Of a stretch of DNA of 64,000 bases, positions 21,459 through 32,970 are shown piece after piece. The stretch covers positions 1 through 64,000 of the forward strand of contig BCKE01000084.1 in NCBI GenBank assembly GCA_001600495.1, read 5' to 3'. The notes under the pieces are model-generated. The model did no database searches, was not told the origin of the DNA, and saw nothing but the letters and a program-made list of their open reading frames with translations. The position numbers were made by a program, and so were the translations under genes. Source of the DNA: Pilasporangium apinafurcum. Lineage: Eukaryota; Oomycota; Peronosporomycetes; Pythiales; Pythiaceae. How positions within the stretch are numbered: the stretch's first letter is position 1; every line of letters starts with the position of its first letter.

Positions 21459-23450
21459 ATGGGTGCCACACAGAGCTGCCAGGTGCCGCAAGCCACGAAC
21501 CAGTATGCGCGAGCGCTACCCAACACAGCCTCCGCCACGCGTGGAGAAGTCCATATGTCGGACATCCCATCCGATTTCCAGCCACATATGACGCTCTACA
21601 CGAACCTCATGGACCGTAAACGGGTGGACCCCGGGAATCGACCGATTTTCGGATGGCGCAAGGTCGACTCGAAGACTAAAGAAGTCGGAGCCTTCGAATG
21701 GGTCACGTTCTCGCAATTCTTGACGGAAGTGGATGCCGTGGCTTCGGGCATGAACCAAAAATTGGGACTCACGCGTGGCGACATGGTCGGCGTCTTCAGC
21801 AAAAACCGATACGAATGGGTGTTGGTCGAACACGCCACTAACCGCATGGCGTATGTGCTTGTGCCACTTTACGATACCTTGGGACCGAATGCTATCCCAT
21901 TCATCATGAATCAAACAGAGATGAAGGTTGTGTTCTGCGCGAAGGGACAGTTCAAGACACTCATGTCCTGTATTCACAATTGCCCCTCGGTTAAGACAGT
22001 TGTACAATTTGAGGATGACATTGACGAAGAAGAACACACGCTGGCGAAGGAACATAACGTCAAGCTCGTCACGTTGTCGGAAGTCTTGGCCGTAGGCAAA
22101 GCGAACCCTGTAGCTGCAGACCCACCGAAACCAGATGATATCTGTACGATCTGTTACACGTCGGGTACGACGGGCAACCCGAAGGGTGCGATGCTCACAC
22201 ACGCGAACGTCGTCAGTGCTGCTCATTCAATCATGCATTACGCCAACCTTGTGGAGACCGATGTCCATCTGTCGTACTTGCCATTAGCGCACGTATTTGA
22301 GCGGGTTGTGCAGGTTATTGTCGTTACGGTCGGTGGTTCCATCGGCTTTTACCAGGGCGAAGTGTCGAAGATCATGGAGGATCTTGCTGAGCTCAAGCCG
22401 ACAATATTCCCTTCGGTGCCTCGGCTGTTGAATCGTGTCTTTGACAAGATCACACAAGGTGTCTCTAGTGCCGGTGGGATCAAGAAATTCCTTTTTGACC
22501 AGGCGTTTGCTGCCAAGAAGGCGCATTTGTCAGATGGCCGTGTCGGTCATGGTGTCTGGGACCCCATTGTGTTTAACAAGGTGCGCATGGCACTTGGTGG
22601 ACGAGTGCGTATCATGATGAATGGTTCCGCTCCAATCTCGCACGAAGTGAAGGAGTTTTTGCAGATTGTGTTTAGCTGCCCCGTGCTAGAAGGCTACGGC
22701 ATGACCGAATCGAGCGCCGTCATTAGTTGCACGACGGTCAATATTCCACCAGGCAAACATGTCGGCATCCCGCTTGGTGGCCTGCAGGTTCGACTGGAAG
22801 ATGTACCAGAAATGAGTTACACTAGCAAAGACCAACCTCGACCGCGTGGTGAAATCCTCGTGAAGGGACCAAACGTCTTTGCGGGATACTACAAGCAACC
22901 GGAACAGACAGCCGAAGTGCTAGACAGCGAAGGGTGGCTTCGCACGGGTGACATTGGTTGCTGGAACGAGGACGGCACGTTGAGCATCATCGACCGCAAG
23001 AAGAACATTTTCAAGTTGCAACAGGGCGAGTATGTTGCCCCGGAAAAGATCGAAAACATTTACATCAAGAGCCAGTACGTTGCACAGGTGTTCGTGCACG
23101 GCGATTCGATGCAGAGTTATCTAGTGGGTATTGTTGTGCCGGACGCCGATGTAATTGCGAAATGGGCTGCAGACAATGGAATAACGGGTGAAGATGCGAC
23201 ATTAGCGAAGCTGTGTGCGCCAGGCAACGATAGTGAGCTGAAGAAGGTGATTATGAAGGACTTGGAAGAAGTCGGCAAGGCGTATAAGCTCTTCCGTTTT
23301 GAACGCATCCAGAAACTGCACTTGCATAGCGAGCAATTCACGCCCGAAAACGAGTTAGTGACGCCTACGTTCAAGTTGAAGCGCGCTGTGCTGGCGCAAT
23401 ATTTCGCCAAGGAGATTGAGGAAATGTACAGTGGCGAGCCTGCCCCTTAG
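21459..23450 (+). CDS. Long-chain acyl-CoA synthetase 1
   Basis: Single exon, 663 residues, the normal eukaryotic length. It activates long-chain fatty acids to acyl-CoA through an acyl-AMP. ANL-superfamily motifs in order: the P-loop YTSGTTGNPKG (about residue 232), the acyl-adenylate motif GYGMTESSA, the fatty-acyl signature GWLRTGDIG and the hinge/catalytic region DRKKNIFKLQQGEYVAPEKI. The N-terminus MGATQSCQ fits an N-myristoylation motif (Gly2, Ser6) with a Cys7 that could be palmitoylated; membrane anchoring is inferred. There is no hydrophobic anchor helix and no C-terminal PTS1 (ends GEPAP). It lies in tandem with LACS 2, 1.4 kb downstream, and the close sequence similarity indicates a local duplication. 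Confidence 0.96.
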   Translation: MGATQSCQVPQATNQYARALPNTASATRGEVHMSDIPSDFQPHMTLYTNLMDRKRVDPGNRPIFGWRKVDSKTKEVGAFEWVTFSQFLTEVDAVASGMNQKLGLTRGDMVGVFSKNRYEWVLVEHATNRMAYVLVPLYDTLGPNAIPFIMNQTEMKVVFCAKGQFKTLMSCIHNCPSVKTVVQFEDDIDEEEHTLAKEHNVKLVTLSEVLAVGKANPVAADPPKPDDICTICYTSGTTGNPKGAMLTHANVVSAAHSIMHYANLVETDVHLSYLPLAHVFERVVQVIVVTVGGSIGFYQGEVSKIMEDLAELKPTIFPSVPRLLNRVFDKITQGVSSAGGIKKFLFDQAFAAKKAHLSDGRVGHGVWDPIVFNKVRMALGGRVRIMMNGSAPISHEVKEFLQIVFSCPVLEGYGMTESSAVISCTTVNIPPGKHVGIPLGGLQVRLEDVPEMSYTSKDQPRPRGEILVKGPNVFAGYYKQPEQTAEVLDSEGWLRTGDIGCWNEDGTLSIIDRKKNIFKLQQGEYVAPEKIENIYIKSQYVAQVFVHGDSMQSYLVGIVVPDADVIAKWAADNGITGEDATLAKLCAPGNDSELKKVIMKDLEEVGKAYKLFRFERIQKLHLHSEQFTPENELVTPTFKLKRAVLAQYFAKEIEEMYSGEPAP

Positions 23451-24861
23451 AGGGATGATAAGAGAGAGTTGGTCGTTATTGGAGTGAGAGATGTACTTGT
23501 GTTTAATCAAAAAGAAAAAAAATGGGAAAGTCAACATTGTTAAAGAGTGCTACCTCCAATGAATGTAGAGTTGCAGCGATGATCTACACTGTGGAGTACA
23601 ACCAAATGCATTCACTAAAATTTCTTTTGCAGTGGATGTAATCAAAGAGATGTGAACGAGGTTGAAGAAGAAGGAAAGAAAAACACTTGGCGGTCGTAAG
23701 AAGCTTCACAAGTTGCAATCTGATCTTTTTCCGATGCAGAAGAGGGATGGGATGATGCGTTGATGACTGATCCTGATACCTGATTGGCCCACAAACAGGT
23801 CAGCTGGTCGGAGCCCAAGGGAATACCTTCTACCGAAACTTCAAGCTGTGTGAGGACAAGGAAAAGCTCCAATTATGTGCAGCCTAACGCTGGCGTTACG
23901 ACAAGAGCCATATCTTCACAGGCAAAAGTTCAAGAAGAACACGTTTACGTGTCGGTTCGAAAGCTGTGGATGATCACAGAAGAGGAAGGAAATGGTCATG
24001 TGAATCCATTCCGGCGCAAGCGTTAAGCATTTCCTACCTGCAAAGCTTCTCTTGTTCGCACCAGAATGAGATTTTACCAAAAGACGGTACTATCGAAAAA
24101 ACTCAACGGAAGATGGTAGTCATGACAAGAGATGGTGCATATTCACAAAAAAAATACAGAATTTCGGAGATCCAAAACACTTGCTCGCTGGGCTTCCTAC
24201 AGCTGCAAAAGAGAGTCATCCAAGTGTGCTATCTTTGGTAGTATAAGACTAGAGTCAATATCTTCCCGTAATATTGGTTTGAGTAGTGGTGAAGCACTAG
24301 TATCGATGCATGGATAGCTTGGGTTTGCACTCGACACCATCTTCTCGCGAATTGCGTTCCAAAATGCTAAATAGATCATCTTTTGTCAAAAAAGTCTCGT
24401 TAAAACGCCTAACCCACGCAAACTCTCACCCACAAAAATCGAACTTCTGATGATGATGTGACGCTTTTCCAGTAGGTTCGTACGCCCTTTGTAAACTGAA
24501 GCAACAGCATTTGGCTGTTTAACTTCTTACAGCAACATAGTTAGTTACTTTACGCAACTCAACAGCACCAACAAAGGATAAAGAATGATGAAGTTGTTGG
24601 AAACTGTTATAACAGTAGCTTATGTTGCACTTGTCAGTAGCACAGAGCTCCTCGTTGAACTTTGAAGTTCGATATTTTAATCCACATGGAAGAGAGGAGC
24701 AAAGTCTCCTCACTACCTACAAACACCAGCGAGATGCCCCATGAAGGAACGTCTGCGCTCTCCCTTCTCTTCCCTCCCTGCTTCATCCCTCATGGGGAAA
24801 CAACAGACTGGGAAGAAAAGAGACACCACTTTCCATTCTTCATTCTATCCCCCACGCAGCC
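23451..24861. other. Intergenic, LACS 2 upstream region
   Basis: No convincing gene in 1.4 kb. Broken frames around 23780-24240 carry a Cys-pair/basic patch (TCRFESCGWSQKRKEM) that faintly recalls a C2H2 finger but is interrupted by stops. A perfect 14-bp palindrome lies at 24603-24616. Confidence 0.45.
24603..24616. promoter_or_regulatory. 14-bp perfect palindrome upstream of LACS 2
   Basis: ACTGTTATAACAGT reads the same on both strands. It lies 246 bp before the LACS 2 ATG, a similar distance to the palindrome before LACS 1, but the sequence differs. A regulatory role is only inferred. Confidence 0.3.
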
Positions 24862-26829
24862 ATGGGTACCACAGCTAGCAAACCCGTTACGATCTATTCA
24901 CAAGAACTTCCCGACAGCCGCGTGGGCAGTCGCGGTGTCGTGCGCGTCACGGATATTCCGACGGCCTATAAACCGCATGAGACGCTCTACACGATGCTCA
25001 TGGACCGAAAGGCTGTGGACGATGGCTCGCGACCCCTTTTTGGAACGCGCAAGGTCATCGACAAGCTCACGGGAGAACGCGGTGAGTACGAGTGGGTGAC
25101 ATACCGTGAGTTTCTCACGCATGTGGAAGCAACTGCTTCAGGTATGGCTGGTCCATTGCTCAATATCAGGCGTGGCGATCGGGNGGGGGNGTTTAGCAAG
25201 AACCGATACGAGTGGGTGCTAGTTGAACACGCTACGAGTCGAATGTCGTTTATTCTCGTACCGCTTTACGACACGTTGGGGCCGAACTCGGTGCCCTACA
25301 TCCTCAACCACACGGAGATGACGACCGTGTTTTGCGCTAAGGAGCAATTCCGAACGCTCATGAACTGCGCGCACGAGTGTACACACTTGCACACGATCGT
25401 GCAATTCGAACCGGAAATCGACGAAGCACAGAAGCAACTCGCTGAAGCAAACAAGATCAAGCTCTTGACCCTGGCCGAGATTGTTGCACATGGGAGCGCC
25501 AATTTAGTGCCTGCGGATCCACCAGCCCCGGAAGATGTCTGCACAATCTGCTACACTTCTGGGACCACGGGAAACCCAAAGGGTGTGATGCTCACACACG
25601 CGAATTTCGCAGCGCAAGTTGGCGCTGGTCACAATCTGACGCCCTTGTTCCCCACAGACGTGCATTTATCCTATTTACCTCTTGCGCACATCTTTGAACG
25701 AACGGTGCAAGGCAATGCTATCCGTCAAGGCGGTGCGATTGGGTTTTATCAGGGAGATGTCGCAAAGCTGGTCGATGATTTGGCAGTACTCAAGCCGACG
25801 ATATTCCCGACCGTGCCACGTTTGATGAACCGCATCTATGACCGCATCACGCTCGGCGTCAATAGTGCTGGTGGTGTGAAGAAATTCTTGTTCGATCAAG
25901 CGTTTGCGGCCAAGAAAGCTTATATATCCGATGGTTACCTCACACATGGACTCTGGGATCCACTAGTCTTTGACAAGGTCAAAGTGTTGTTGGGTGGGAA
26001 CATCCGGTTCATCCTGAATGGCTCAGCACCTGTCACGAAAGAGGTGAAGGAGTTTTTCCAAATTGTCTTCAGTTGTCCAGTCATTGAAGGTTATGGACTC
26101 ACGGAGACCACGGCGGGAGTCGCTTGTTCAACGTTCGCTATGCCGCCAGGTAATCACGTCGGCATCCCGCTTTCTACCATTCAATTGCGGCTTGATGATG
26201 TACCAGAGATGAATTACACAAATGACGATCAGCCGTGTCCACGTGGAGAAATCCTGGCGAGAGGACCGACGATTTTTAAAGGCTACTATAAGCAACCCGA
26301 ACTGACCGCTGAAGTCTTGGATGCCGACGGCTGGTTTCGCACGGGTGATATTGGTCAGTGGAATGCCGATGGCACGCTTAGTATTATTGATCGGAAGAAA
26401 AATATTTTTAAGCTGTCACAGGGCGAATACGTTGCACCTGAGAAGATTGAGGGCATCTACGGCAAAACGCCGTTCGTCGCGCAAGTTTATGTACATGGTG
26501 ATACGCTCCGGAATTATTTGGTAGCCATTGTCGTACCTGATCCGGATGTGCTCGCAAAATGGGCAGCTGATAATGGGAAAACTGGGGAAAACGCCACCAT
26601 CGCCAAACTCTGCCAAGACCCGAAATTGCAGAAAGATGTGGCAGATTCATTGGAAGAAGCGGGTAAAGCTGCGAAATTGTTCCGGTTTGAGCGAGTGCAA
26701 AAGATTTACTTACACTCGGAGCCGTTTGCGGTCGAGACGGGTTTGTTGACACCCACATTCAAGCTCAAGCGCCCGCAACTCGCGGCATATTTCGCCAAGA
26801 ATATTGCCGATATGTATAACGAGGAATAA
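24862..26829 (+). CDS. Long-chain acyl-CoA synthetase 2
   Basis: Single exon, 655 residues. Motifs: P-loop YTSGTTGNPKG (about residue 230), GYGLTETTAG, GWFRTGDIGQW and DRKKNIFKLSQGEYVAPEKI. The sequence is close to LACS 1 throughout, consistent with tandem duplication. The N-terminus MGTTASKP is a strong myristoylation-type motif (Gly2, Ser6, Lys7). The C-terminus MYNEE is not a peroxisomal signal. Two N bases at 25184 and 25190 hide two codons in a conserved Gly-rich stretch just before FSKNRYEWVL; the frame is unaffected. It converges on the phosphoesterase gene, with 131 bp between stops. Confidence 0.95.
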   Translation: MGTTASKPVTIYSQELPDSRVGSRGVVRVTDIPTAYKPHETLYTMLMDRKAVDDGSRPLFGTRKVIDKLTGERGEYEWVTYREFLTHVEATASGMAGPLLNIRRGDRXGXFSKNRYEWVLVEHATSRMSFILVPLYDTLGPNSVPYILNHTEMTTVFCAKEQFRTLMNCAHECTHLHTIVQFEPEIDEAQKQLAEANKIKLLTLAEIVAHGSANLVPADPPAPEDVCTICYTSGTTGNPKGVMLTHANFAAQVGAGHNLTPLFPTDVHLSYLPLAHIFERTVQGNAIRQGGAIGFYQGDVAKLVDDLAVLKPTIFPTVPRLMNRIYDRITLGVNSAGGVKKFLFDQAFAAKKAYISDGYLTHGLWDPLVFDKVKVLLGGNIRFILNGSAPVTKEVKEFFQIVFSCPVIEGYGLTETTAGVACSTFAMPPGNHVGIPLSTIQLRLDDVPEMNYTNDDQPCPRGEILARGPTIFKGYYKQPELTAEVLDADGWFRTGDIGQWNADGTLSIIDRKKNIFKLSQGEYVAPEKIEGIYGKTPFVAQVYVHGDTLRNYLVAIVVPDPDVLAKWAADNGKTGENATIAKLCQDPKLQKDVADSLEEAGKAAKLFRFERVQKIYLHSEPFAVETGLLTPTFKLKRPQLAAYFAKNIADMYNEE

Positions 26830-26960
26830 GATATTGTGAGCGTTGGAAAGAGCCTCGGTTGGGTATCGTGTTGGTGTGCTGTTTATATGTAATGCTTTAT
26901 CTTTGAAATTAATATATAGCCAACTTGAGTATGTTAGCATCAGCCCCTATTCGTGTTTTT

Positions 26961-28793
26961 TCATTCTATAATCACCAACCGCTGCTCTTCAAGCGGATAC
27001 GCGATTTCACGCTTCTTTTTGAGAAACTCCGCTACTAGTTCCCTCACCATGGGACCATTTTCCATGCTAATCCGTCCTTTGCTGAAATACTTCCAAGCGT
27101 TGAGCGCCGGCAGCAGCGGCATTGCCACTGTCACCATTCTGTCCATGTCATTTACCAACTCTTGTTCATCATGGTCGTCTTTATACAATCGTAGCGATAT
27201 GATCTTTGGCGCTGCTGGATCTATTACATCATACACCACACGCAATCCAGAAACCTGAGGATGTGACGAGTTCATATCAGGGTATCTCCTCAACATATTT
27301 AACAAAGCACTTTTCAGATCCCCCACACTCAGCTCCACCACAACCGTGGGTTTGGGCAAAGGCAGGTATTTTGCCAGCCACCGCATGTTGATTTCCAGAC
27401 CAACGTCATGCAAAGCATCGCCTTTGATGTACCCAGCGTTGATCACCGCAACATCCGTTTGCAATTGTTGCCGCATGGCGTCCGTGATCATGTTCCCGAG
27501 ATTGCTTTCTTGTGTGCGGCATGTTGAGCGCGTACCATCCAAGAGTGTTTTTGAGATCGCAAGCAGCTCTAAATTGCCATGTGCTGCTTCATCACGCTCG
27601 ACAAATTCGGCATAGGCTTGCAATACACGGAGACACGCTGCATCTGGTCGATAGCCGCGGTTACAGAGCATTTTCCAGTCGAATTCAATCCGTACACTTG
27701 GTGAGCAACCAATAGAGGTGATAGCACCGAGTTGCTTCGTGATCGAGAGCATCACCTGACCGAGCCAGAGCGCATCTTGACCAGATTTATGAATGAATAC
27801 GTGGTTTACGAAACGCGACATGGGTTCATGATCGTGGCCACCAAGGATCAAGTCGATCCCTGGGACGTGATTCACGATCGCACAATCTTCTTTGATTTTA
27901 AAATGTGTCAAAGCAACAATCACATCGGCTCCCTGAGACCTCAACTCTTGAACACACCGCTGAGCATGTGGGATTTCACTTTCAAACACTGTGTCTTCTC
28001 CAGCGAATGGATCTTCACCTGTGACGGTTGTAGAGACACCGAAGAGTCCCAATTTCATGTCATGAGCCAGGGGAAGCACGAGCGTGTCCACAACGTTGGG
28101 TAGCAGCTTTCTTGATTGACGCTGGCGGATGTTGCTACCAAAGACTGTAAATTTAGCGCATTCGAGTAATTCGAGAAGATGAGTTGTGCCAAAGTCAAAC
28201 TCGTGGTTGCCTAGCACCACATACTCGATGCCCAGTAGGTTCAAAAGCTCTATCATGTGTGCACTGCGTAATTTTCAGCATCACGAAGATCGGTTATTGT
28301 GACTGCTGTATGATTTTGAAGGGGAAAAATAACATAGAATATTGGTTTTTGAGTTAATACCCTTTGTCTTTCCGGTCGAGTTCCGAGCGCCAAAGGAAAT
28401 CGCCATTAAGCGTCACGATCACATGCGACTCGGGTGGAAGTTGCGCTTTCGTCTCAGCCAACAGCGTCGCGAATTCCGCAATTCCTGTGCATGAACATTC
28501 GTACCACATCCCATTGAGATTAACATACAATGGAGTTATTGCATCGTTATTCAATTTGTCATTCATATTTGTACAGACGTACCGCCTTGGCCGTTGGCAT
28601 TAGGGAAGAGTTCATAAACGTCATTAATCGTGAGAAACACGACGCTGGCAGTCGCTATGGGCGCCGTTTCTTCTGTTGTCGTGGTTAATTCACCCGTCGG
28701 TAGGTTTATTTGTAGTGGTTCAGAGGTCATGGACGTCTGTGCCACCCCAGAGAGCGTGTCGTCGCTCTGTTCTACTTCCACCATTTCCCTCAT
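26961..28793 (-). CDS. 5'-nucleotidase/UshA-family metallophosphoesterase, three exons
   Basis: Predicted exons: 28793-28583, 28484-28361 and 28263-26961, in phase, 545 residues. Metal-site motifs in order: TINDVYELFP (Asp ligand block, the His usual in bacteria being Tyr as in the eukaryotic NDVYE subfamily), NGDFL, GNHEFDFG, ALTHFKIKEDC and GGHDHE. The C-terminal 5'-nucleotidase domain follows, with the substrate-side motif NLGNMITDAMR and INAGYIKGD. The family hydrolyses nucleotides or related phosphate esters at a dinuclear metal site. No signal peptide precedes the catalytic part, so it is probably cytosolic. The exon joins restore GDFLWRSELDRKDKGAHMIE, matching the family spacing. Substrate not determined. 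Confidence 0.88.
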
Positions 28794-29663
28794 ACCTGCC
28801 TGTTATGGATATGATACCAAAATATGGTCACAAATGATGGATTCTGGTTGGGATACAGTATTGAGCTCTTCGATGTCATACCCTCTATCGTAAATAGTAT
28901 AACCATCAAATGCAGCTAAAAAATAATGGTTTGTAGGATTTTAATGAGACTAATTATTAACAAGCAATCCGCAAGTCAAGGGAGCCAAAAACAGCCTAAT
29001 TCTTAGGTTGGCCAAAATCCAAAAAATCCGCTATTCGTGCTCTACGAAAATGTGTGGCAGTTCGAAACAGATCCGTCCAAGAAAACTTGTTTCCCGTGAT
29101 TATTATCCAAGTCGTAGCATCCAGAGAGGAGAACTGGTACGACAAAATTTGCATTTTCTGTCAGATGGTCATCGATTTTGCGATTCTCAAGGTCGTTCAG
29201 AACATAAAAAATACCACAATACCATTTTTGTCCAATGATATACTCTGTAGCACATAGTATGGAACTCAAGTGCTGAAGAGTGGCTTAAGACACCAACAGT
29301 ATTGCACCAATAACTCGAAGATTGCCGCCAAATTACTTGGACGACAAACACTCTTGATAATATTAGAGCTCATTTTATTCAATATGGTTAGGGTAAATGA
29401 CATATATGAAACGAATTATGAATCAAAAGAAATAAAAACGATGACCATCAAGCTAAAACAATGCCAAAATGGAAGCGAATACTCATCTTTGACTGCTAAT
29501 TACTCGACAACCACTAGTTCGATTTGAACGCTGTTTGCTTTGTTCATCATTACAAATAAAAAACTATCCTATGCCAAAATATTATGTGCTAAAAGGCAGT
29601 TGCGGATTTTTTGAGTTTAGGAAAACAACTGAAAACTGGCACCGTTGGCTCGCGGATTGCTTG
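28794..29663. other. Intergenic, AT-rich, nothing recognised
   Basis: Spacer between the phosphoesterase start and the EH-protein stop. Short AT-rich frames only. Confidence 0.5.
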
Positions 29664-31186
29664 TTAAAAGCTTCCCCATCCAAAATCGTCCTGTGGTGTA
29701 GCTGCCGTAGACGATGTCGTTGAGGTTAATGGAATTGCTGCTGCTGGAGAAGGAGTAGAATCGGGAAAGTCAAACGGATCAATCACCTTCACTGTTTTGT
29801 CTACGCTTTCAGAGTTTCGCACTTCCTGAGATGCTGTGGGACCAAACTCCCCCGCCCTACTGGTAGAGCTACTCGAAGACAATGGTGCTGCTGTTGCCGA
29901 GCCCATGTAATCATTGGGCGTCACCTGAACGTGAAAGTTGCTACCAGTGTCTGTAGCACTTGTGAGCAGTTGAGCCTCAGTCTTATCGTTAATTCGCTTC
30001 ACCAAATTCTCCTTCGTCTGGTAAAGCTGCATTGCTTCCTGCTGCACAGCGACAAGTTGCTTGGTCAGGTTGGTGACCTCCTGGAACGGATCGTCCTGCT
30101 CCGATTTCAAACCAAAATCATTGCTCGCTGTCCGTTCAGTGGCGACGCTGAGCATTTTCGCCGAGATCTCCATACTCTGGATCTCTTGTTTCAACGACTG
30201 GACGTGCTTACGAAGCAAGTTCCCCATATCGTCCAAAGCATCCAACGACCGTGCTGTAGCTGGTACTGGGTAGCCCAACTGCTCGACATTTTCAGTGATC
30301 ATTTCCAGACAACGATGCATATTCTGAAGCGCCTTGACCTCTGATTGGTCCAGCGATGTTAACGCCGCAGTCTGCACTTGTTTGTTGTGGCTCTAATCAC
30401 ATCGAAAGAATTTATGAGTCTACACTGTTAATACTAACCAGTTTGCAAGTAATACACACCTCTTTTCGAAGAAGATCGACAAGTGACATTGAATCGGTCA
30501 GTTTCTCGATCTGGTTCTCTTTTGGAGCAGAAAGCGTCATGTTGTAATTCACTGTGGAGAACGCGGGATTGGTGCTGCTAAAATCATTATAGCTGTTCAT
30601 CAGCCCAGTAAAGGCACCGCCACTGCCGCTACCAGTTCGCAAAATACTGTCGTCTTTATCAGGCGAGGGCATGCTGCTGATACTTTGAGATGCCATTGCT
30701 GGTGTTGGTACTGGAGCAGGCGTGAGATCCAGTGTCGGAAACAAATATTTGGGGAACGTCGACGGCAATTTGGCCAAGTTGCGTTTCGTCATGCAGACAA
30801 TAAAATGCATGCCAGTAACAAACTCAGTCTCGTTTATTGCAGAATGATCGGGATGCAGATGCAGTGTCTTGATTAGATCATATAGTTGCGTAATTTCCTG
30901 TATTATGTAGCAAACCATGAGAGCTGTAAGTGTCGTATACATCACCTATCTTTTCTGCATTCAATTGACTATAATTATACAGTCATTAAGCACGGAGGCG
31001 TACGTGTTCAGAGAGACTGGATTTCCGGTAGAAATCGAGCGCGGTATCACGGGAAATAGTCATTTGGTCCTGCGGATCGAGTTTCTTGAAGAAGGATCGA
31101 TACCGCTCTTTCTCCAGATCCACCATCGTGTACAGCTTCGTGTCCAGCACGATCTCCTGCTCTGGTTGATCTCCTGGAAACAGCAT
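29664..31186 (-). CDS. EH-domain endocytic adaptor (EPS15-like), three exons
   Basis: Predicted exons: 31186-31004, 30897-30460 and 30392-29664, in phase, 449 residues. The first join recreates an EH domain at about residues 20-110: ERYRSFFKKLDPQDQMTISR, then SLSEHEITQLYDLI and ETEFVTGMHFIVCM. EH domains are paired EF-hands that bind NPF motifs on endocytic partners. The middle is Pro/Ser-rich, followed by a coiled coil at about 210-350. The tail has DPF motifs (DPFQEV, IDPFDFPD), which bind the AP2 ear, and ends DDFGWGSF, a Trp-based adaptor motif. This order (EH, coiled coil, DPF tail) is that of EPS15-type coat factors, though with one EH domain instead of three. An upstream exon cannot be excluded. 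Confidence 0.8.
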
Positions 31187-31548
31187 CCTCTTCCTCTTCT
31201 TCTTGCCTCCTAATTACACAAAAATGGAGCTCTTCGCTATTTGTTTCGGCCAAAGCGAAACGTCAAGTCAGGACAATTCGTGTGGACAACATAATCAAAA
31301 GCGATTCACGATTGGCCGAAAACAAAGCTAAATTTTGGTGGGAAGAAATATCATTGGTTGAAAATACTTTTATATAAGAGTTTGTATGAGCTTGAAACCA
31401 TTTTTGAAACGAACGTGTAGGTAGAAACGATCCCATCTGATGATGATGATGCAGCCACCGCAGCTCAAGCCAAATCGCTCAACACGTGCGCGTCGTCCAC
31501 GCGTCGACCGTCCTGCTTCACCCACACACGAGTCACGGGATATTGGGG

Positions 31549-32753
31549 ATGCTGTGGGTTTCCAGGTCCACCATGCGTCTGCTACAGCAGTGCACTGCAG
31601 CACGCAGCATTTGCTTCACTATTCCAAGAAAACGTGCTGGCAAAGCTATGCTCGCCCCAAAGAGACTGTCATCCTCGCACTGTGAGTATTTATTGACTAC
31701 TTGGATTATTGGAGCATCACACATTTGTGATTTTGAAAATGATGGACGATTCCGTTTGCATGTGACGGTATGTAGAGATTCCAAGACGTTGTTATCGGAG
31801 ATTCGGATCTTAAACAAAGTATGCCAATGCTATTGCTGATGAAGTGGAGAATGGCGGATGTCAATGCTTATTGTGTGTTGTAGAATGTGTGTGCAGTCGA
31901 TATCAGCCTCGCCGTCGAAAATCGGCCGCGTTCGTATATAAATGGTAGCAACCGTCTACCTTTCTTGAATTGGAGTTTGTCTTGAATGGACTAACAATGA
32001 TGGATGGTGTTGTTACGAAAATGAACTGGGAAATGTGCTGATAGTGAAGCGCATGGTTCAGCTACCACATTCTAGAGAATCGCGCATCAAGATTGGCTTC
32101 ATTCCATGCTGTTTTATCAAGTACGTAACCATCTGACGGCCACCAACTCTGTTTAATTCCACATACTGACATGAGCACGTTGGAATCGGTGTTTGCGTTG
32201 TTGTGGTACAGATTGGATTTCATTAGACACCATCATCCATCAATAGCTGTCTATGGGTAAGCGAAGCAGACAAAGACCATTCCGCTTATTTACTCTCTTT
32301 CCATGGTCAGCGTTATGCATCATATCGCCTTATGTTTGTCTTTCTTAGCATTATGCCACTCGGCATACCCAGTCATGAGATTCAAGACGATTCCGGTCCA
32401 TCTCTATGCAATCTACTCAGCCATACCACCGAGGTACACATCAATGCCGAAATGGCATACTTGTTGTTCTATGGATCTCTTTCTCACTTGTTTCATTCAT
32501 TTTTGTGGTGCTCACTCGTTTTAGAATCTGCTATTTGGCTCCTCGCTTCGCGCCAGTCAACCATACATGGACTTTCTCAGTGATCACCGTTCTGGGTTCG
32601 TCAGCACATTGTTCTTTTTGTCCTCAAGGATGTGATTACTAACTCACTTTGTATGCTTGTTTGGTGTGTAGCTCTCCAGAATGGATGGCAAGACATCGAC
32701 GTCATCACTTGGACGCAAGGATTGCACGATTAGAAGCTGCGCTCTTTACGTAG
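31549..32753 (+). CDS. Probable multi-exon gene, family not recognised
   Basis: Tentative exons: 31549-31818, 31884-31944, 32045-32120, 32212-32256, 32349-32433, 32525 onward. The last ends either at a TGA at 32633-32635 or, through a very short intron, in a terminal exon 32672-32753. Five successive introns with GT-AG ends keep one frame, which is unlikely by chance. The N-terminus (MLWVSRSTMRLLQQCTAARS) is basic and Ser-rich like a mitochondrial presequence. Later pieces include LDFIRHHHPSIAVYGIMPLG, SLCNLLSHTTENLLFGSSLR and a basic end EWMARHRRHHLDARIARLEA. No known domain comes to mind. It is divergent from the EH-domain gene, with 362 bp between start codons. Start, second donor and last exon are uncertain. 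Confidence 0.4.
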
Positions 32754-32970
32754 AAGAACGTAGGCTTAGGACATAATGACATTGTCATATTAGCAACAAC
32801 AATTCGAAACTAAAACGATATGGACAGGAGGCATTGAGTATTGCGTTTGCTTTTTATATGTTTTTTTGCTGATATACATGGACAAACCACACAAAAGAAG
32901 AAGAAAAACAGTCAAGCCGAGCGTATGCAGATGCACTCGATGGATTGATTGTCTAGATCATTTCTTCGCT

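Noticed and set aside
21516-22226. 236-residue minus-strand frame inside LACS 1
   Set aside because: Antisense of a firm acyl-CoA synthetase gene; no independent protein character.
23784-24241. Open frames with a possible C2H2-like patch upstream of LACS 2
   Set aside because: Interrupted by stops, only one loose Cys pair, no start context; not supportable as a gene.
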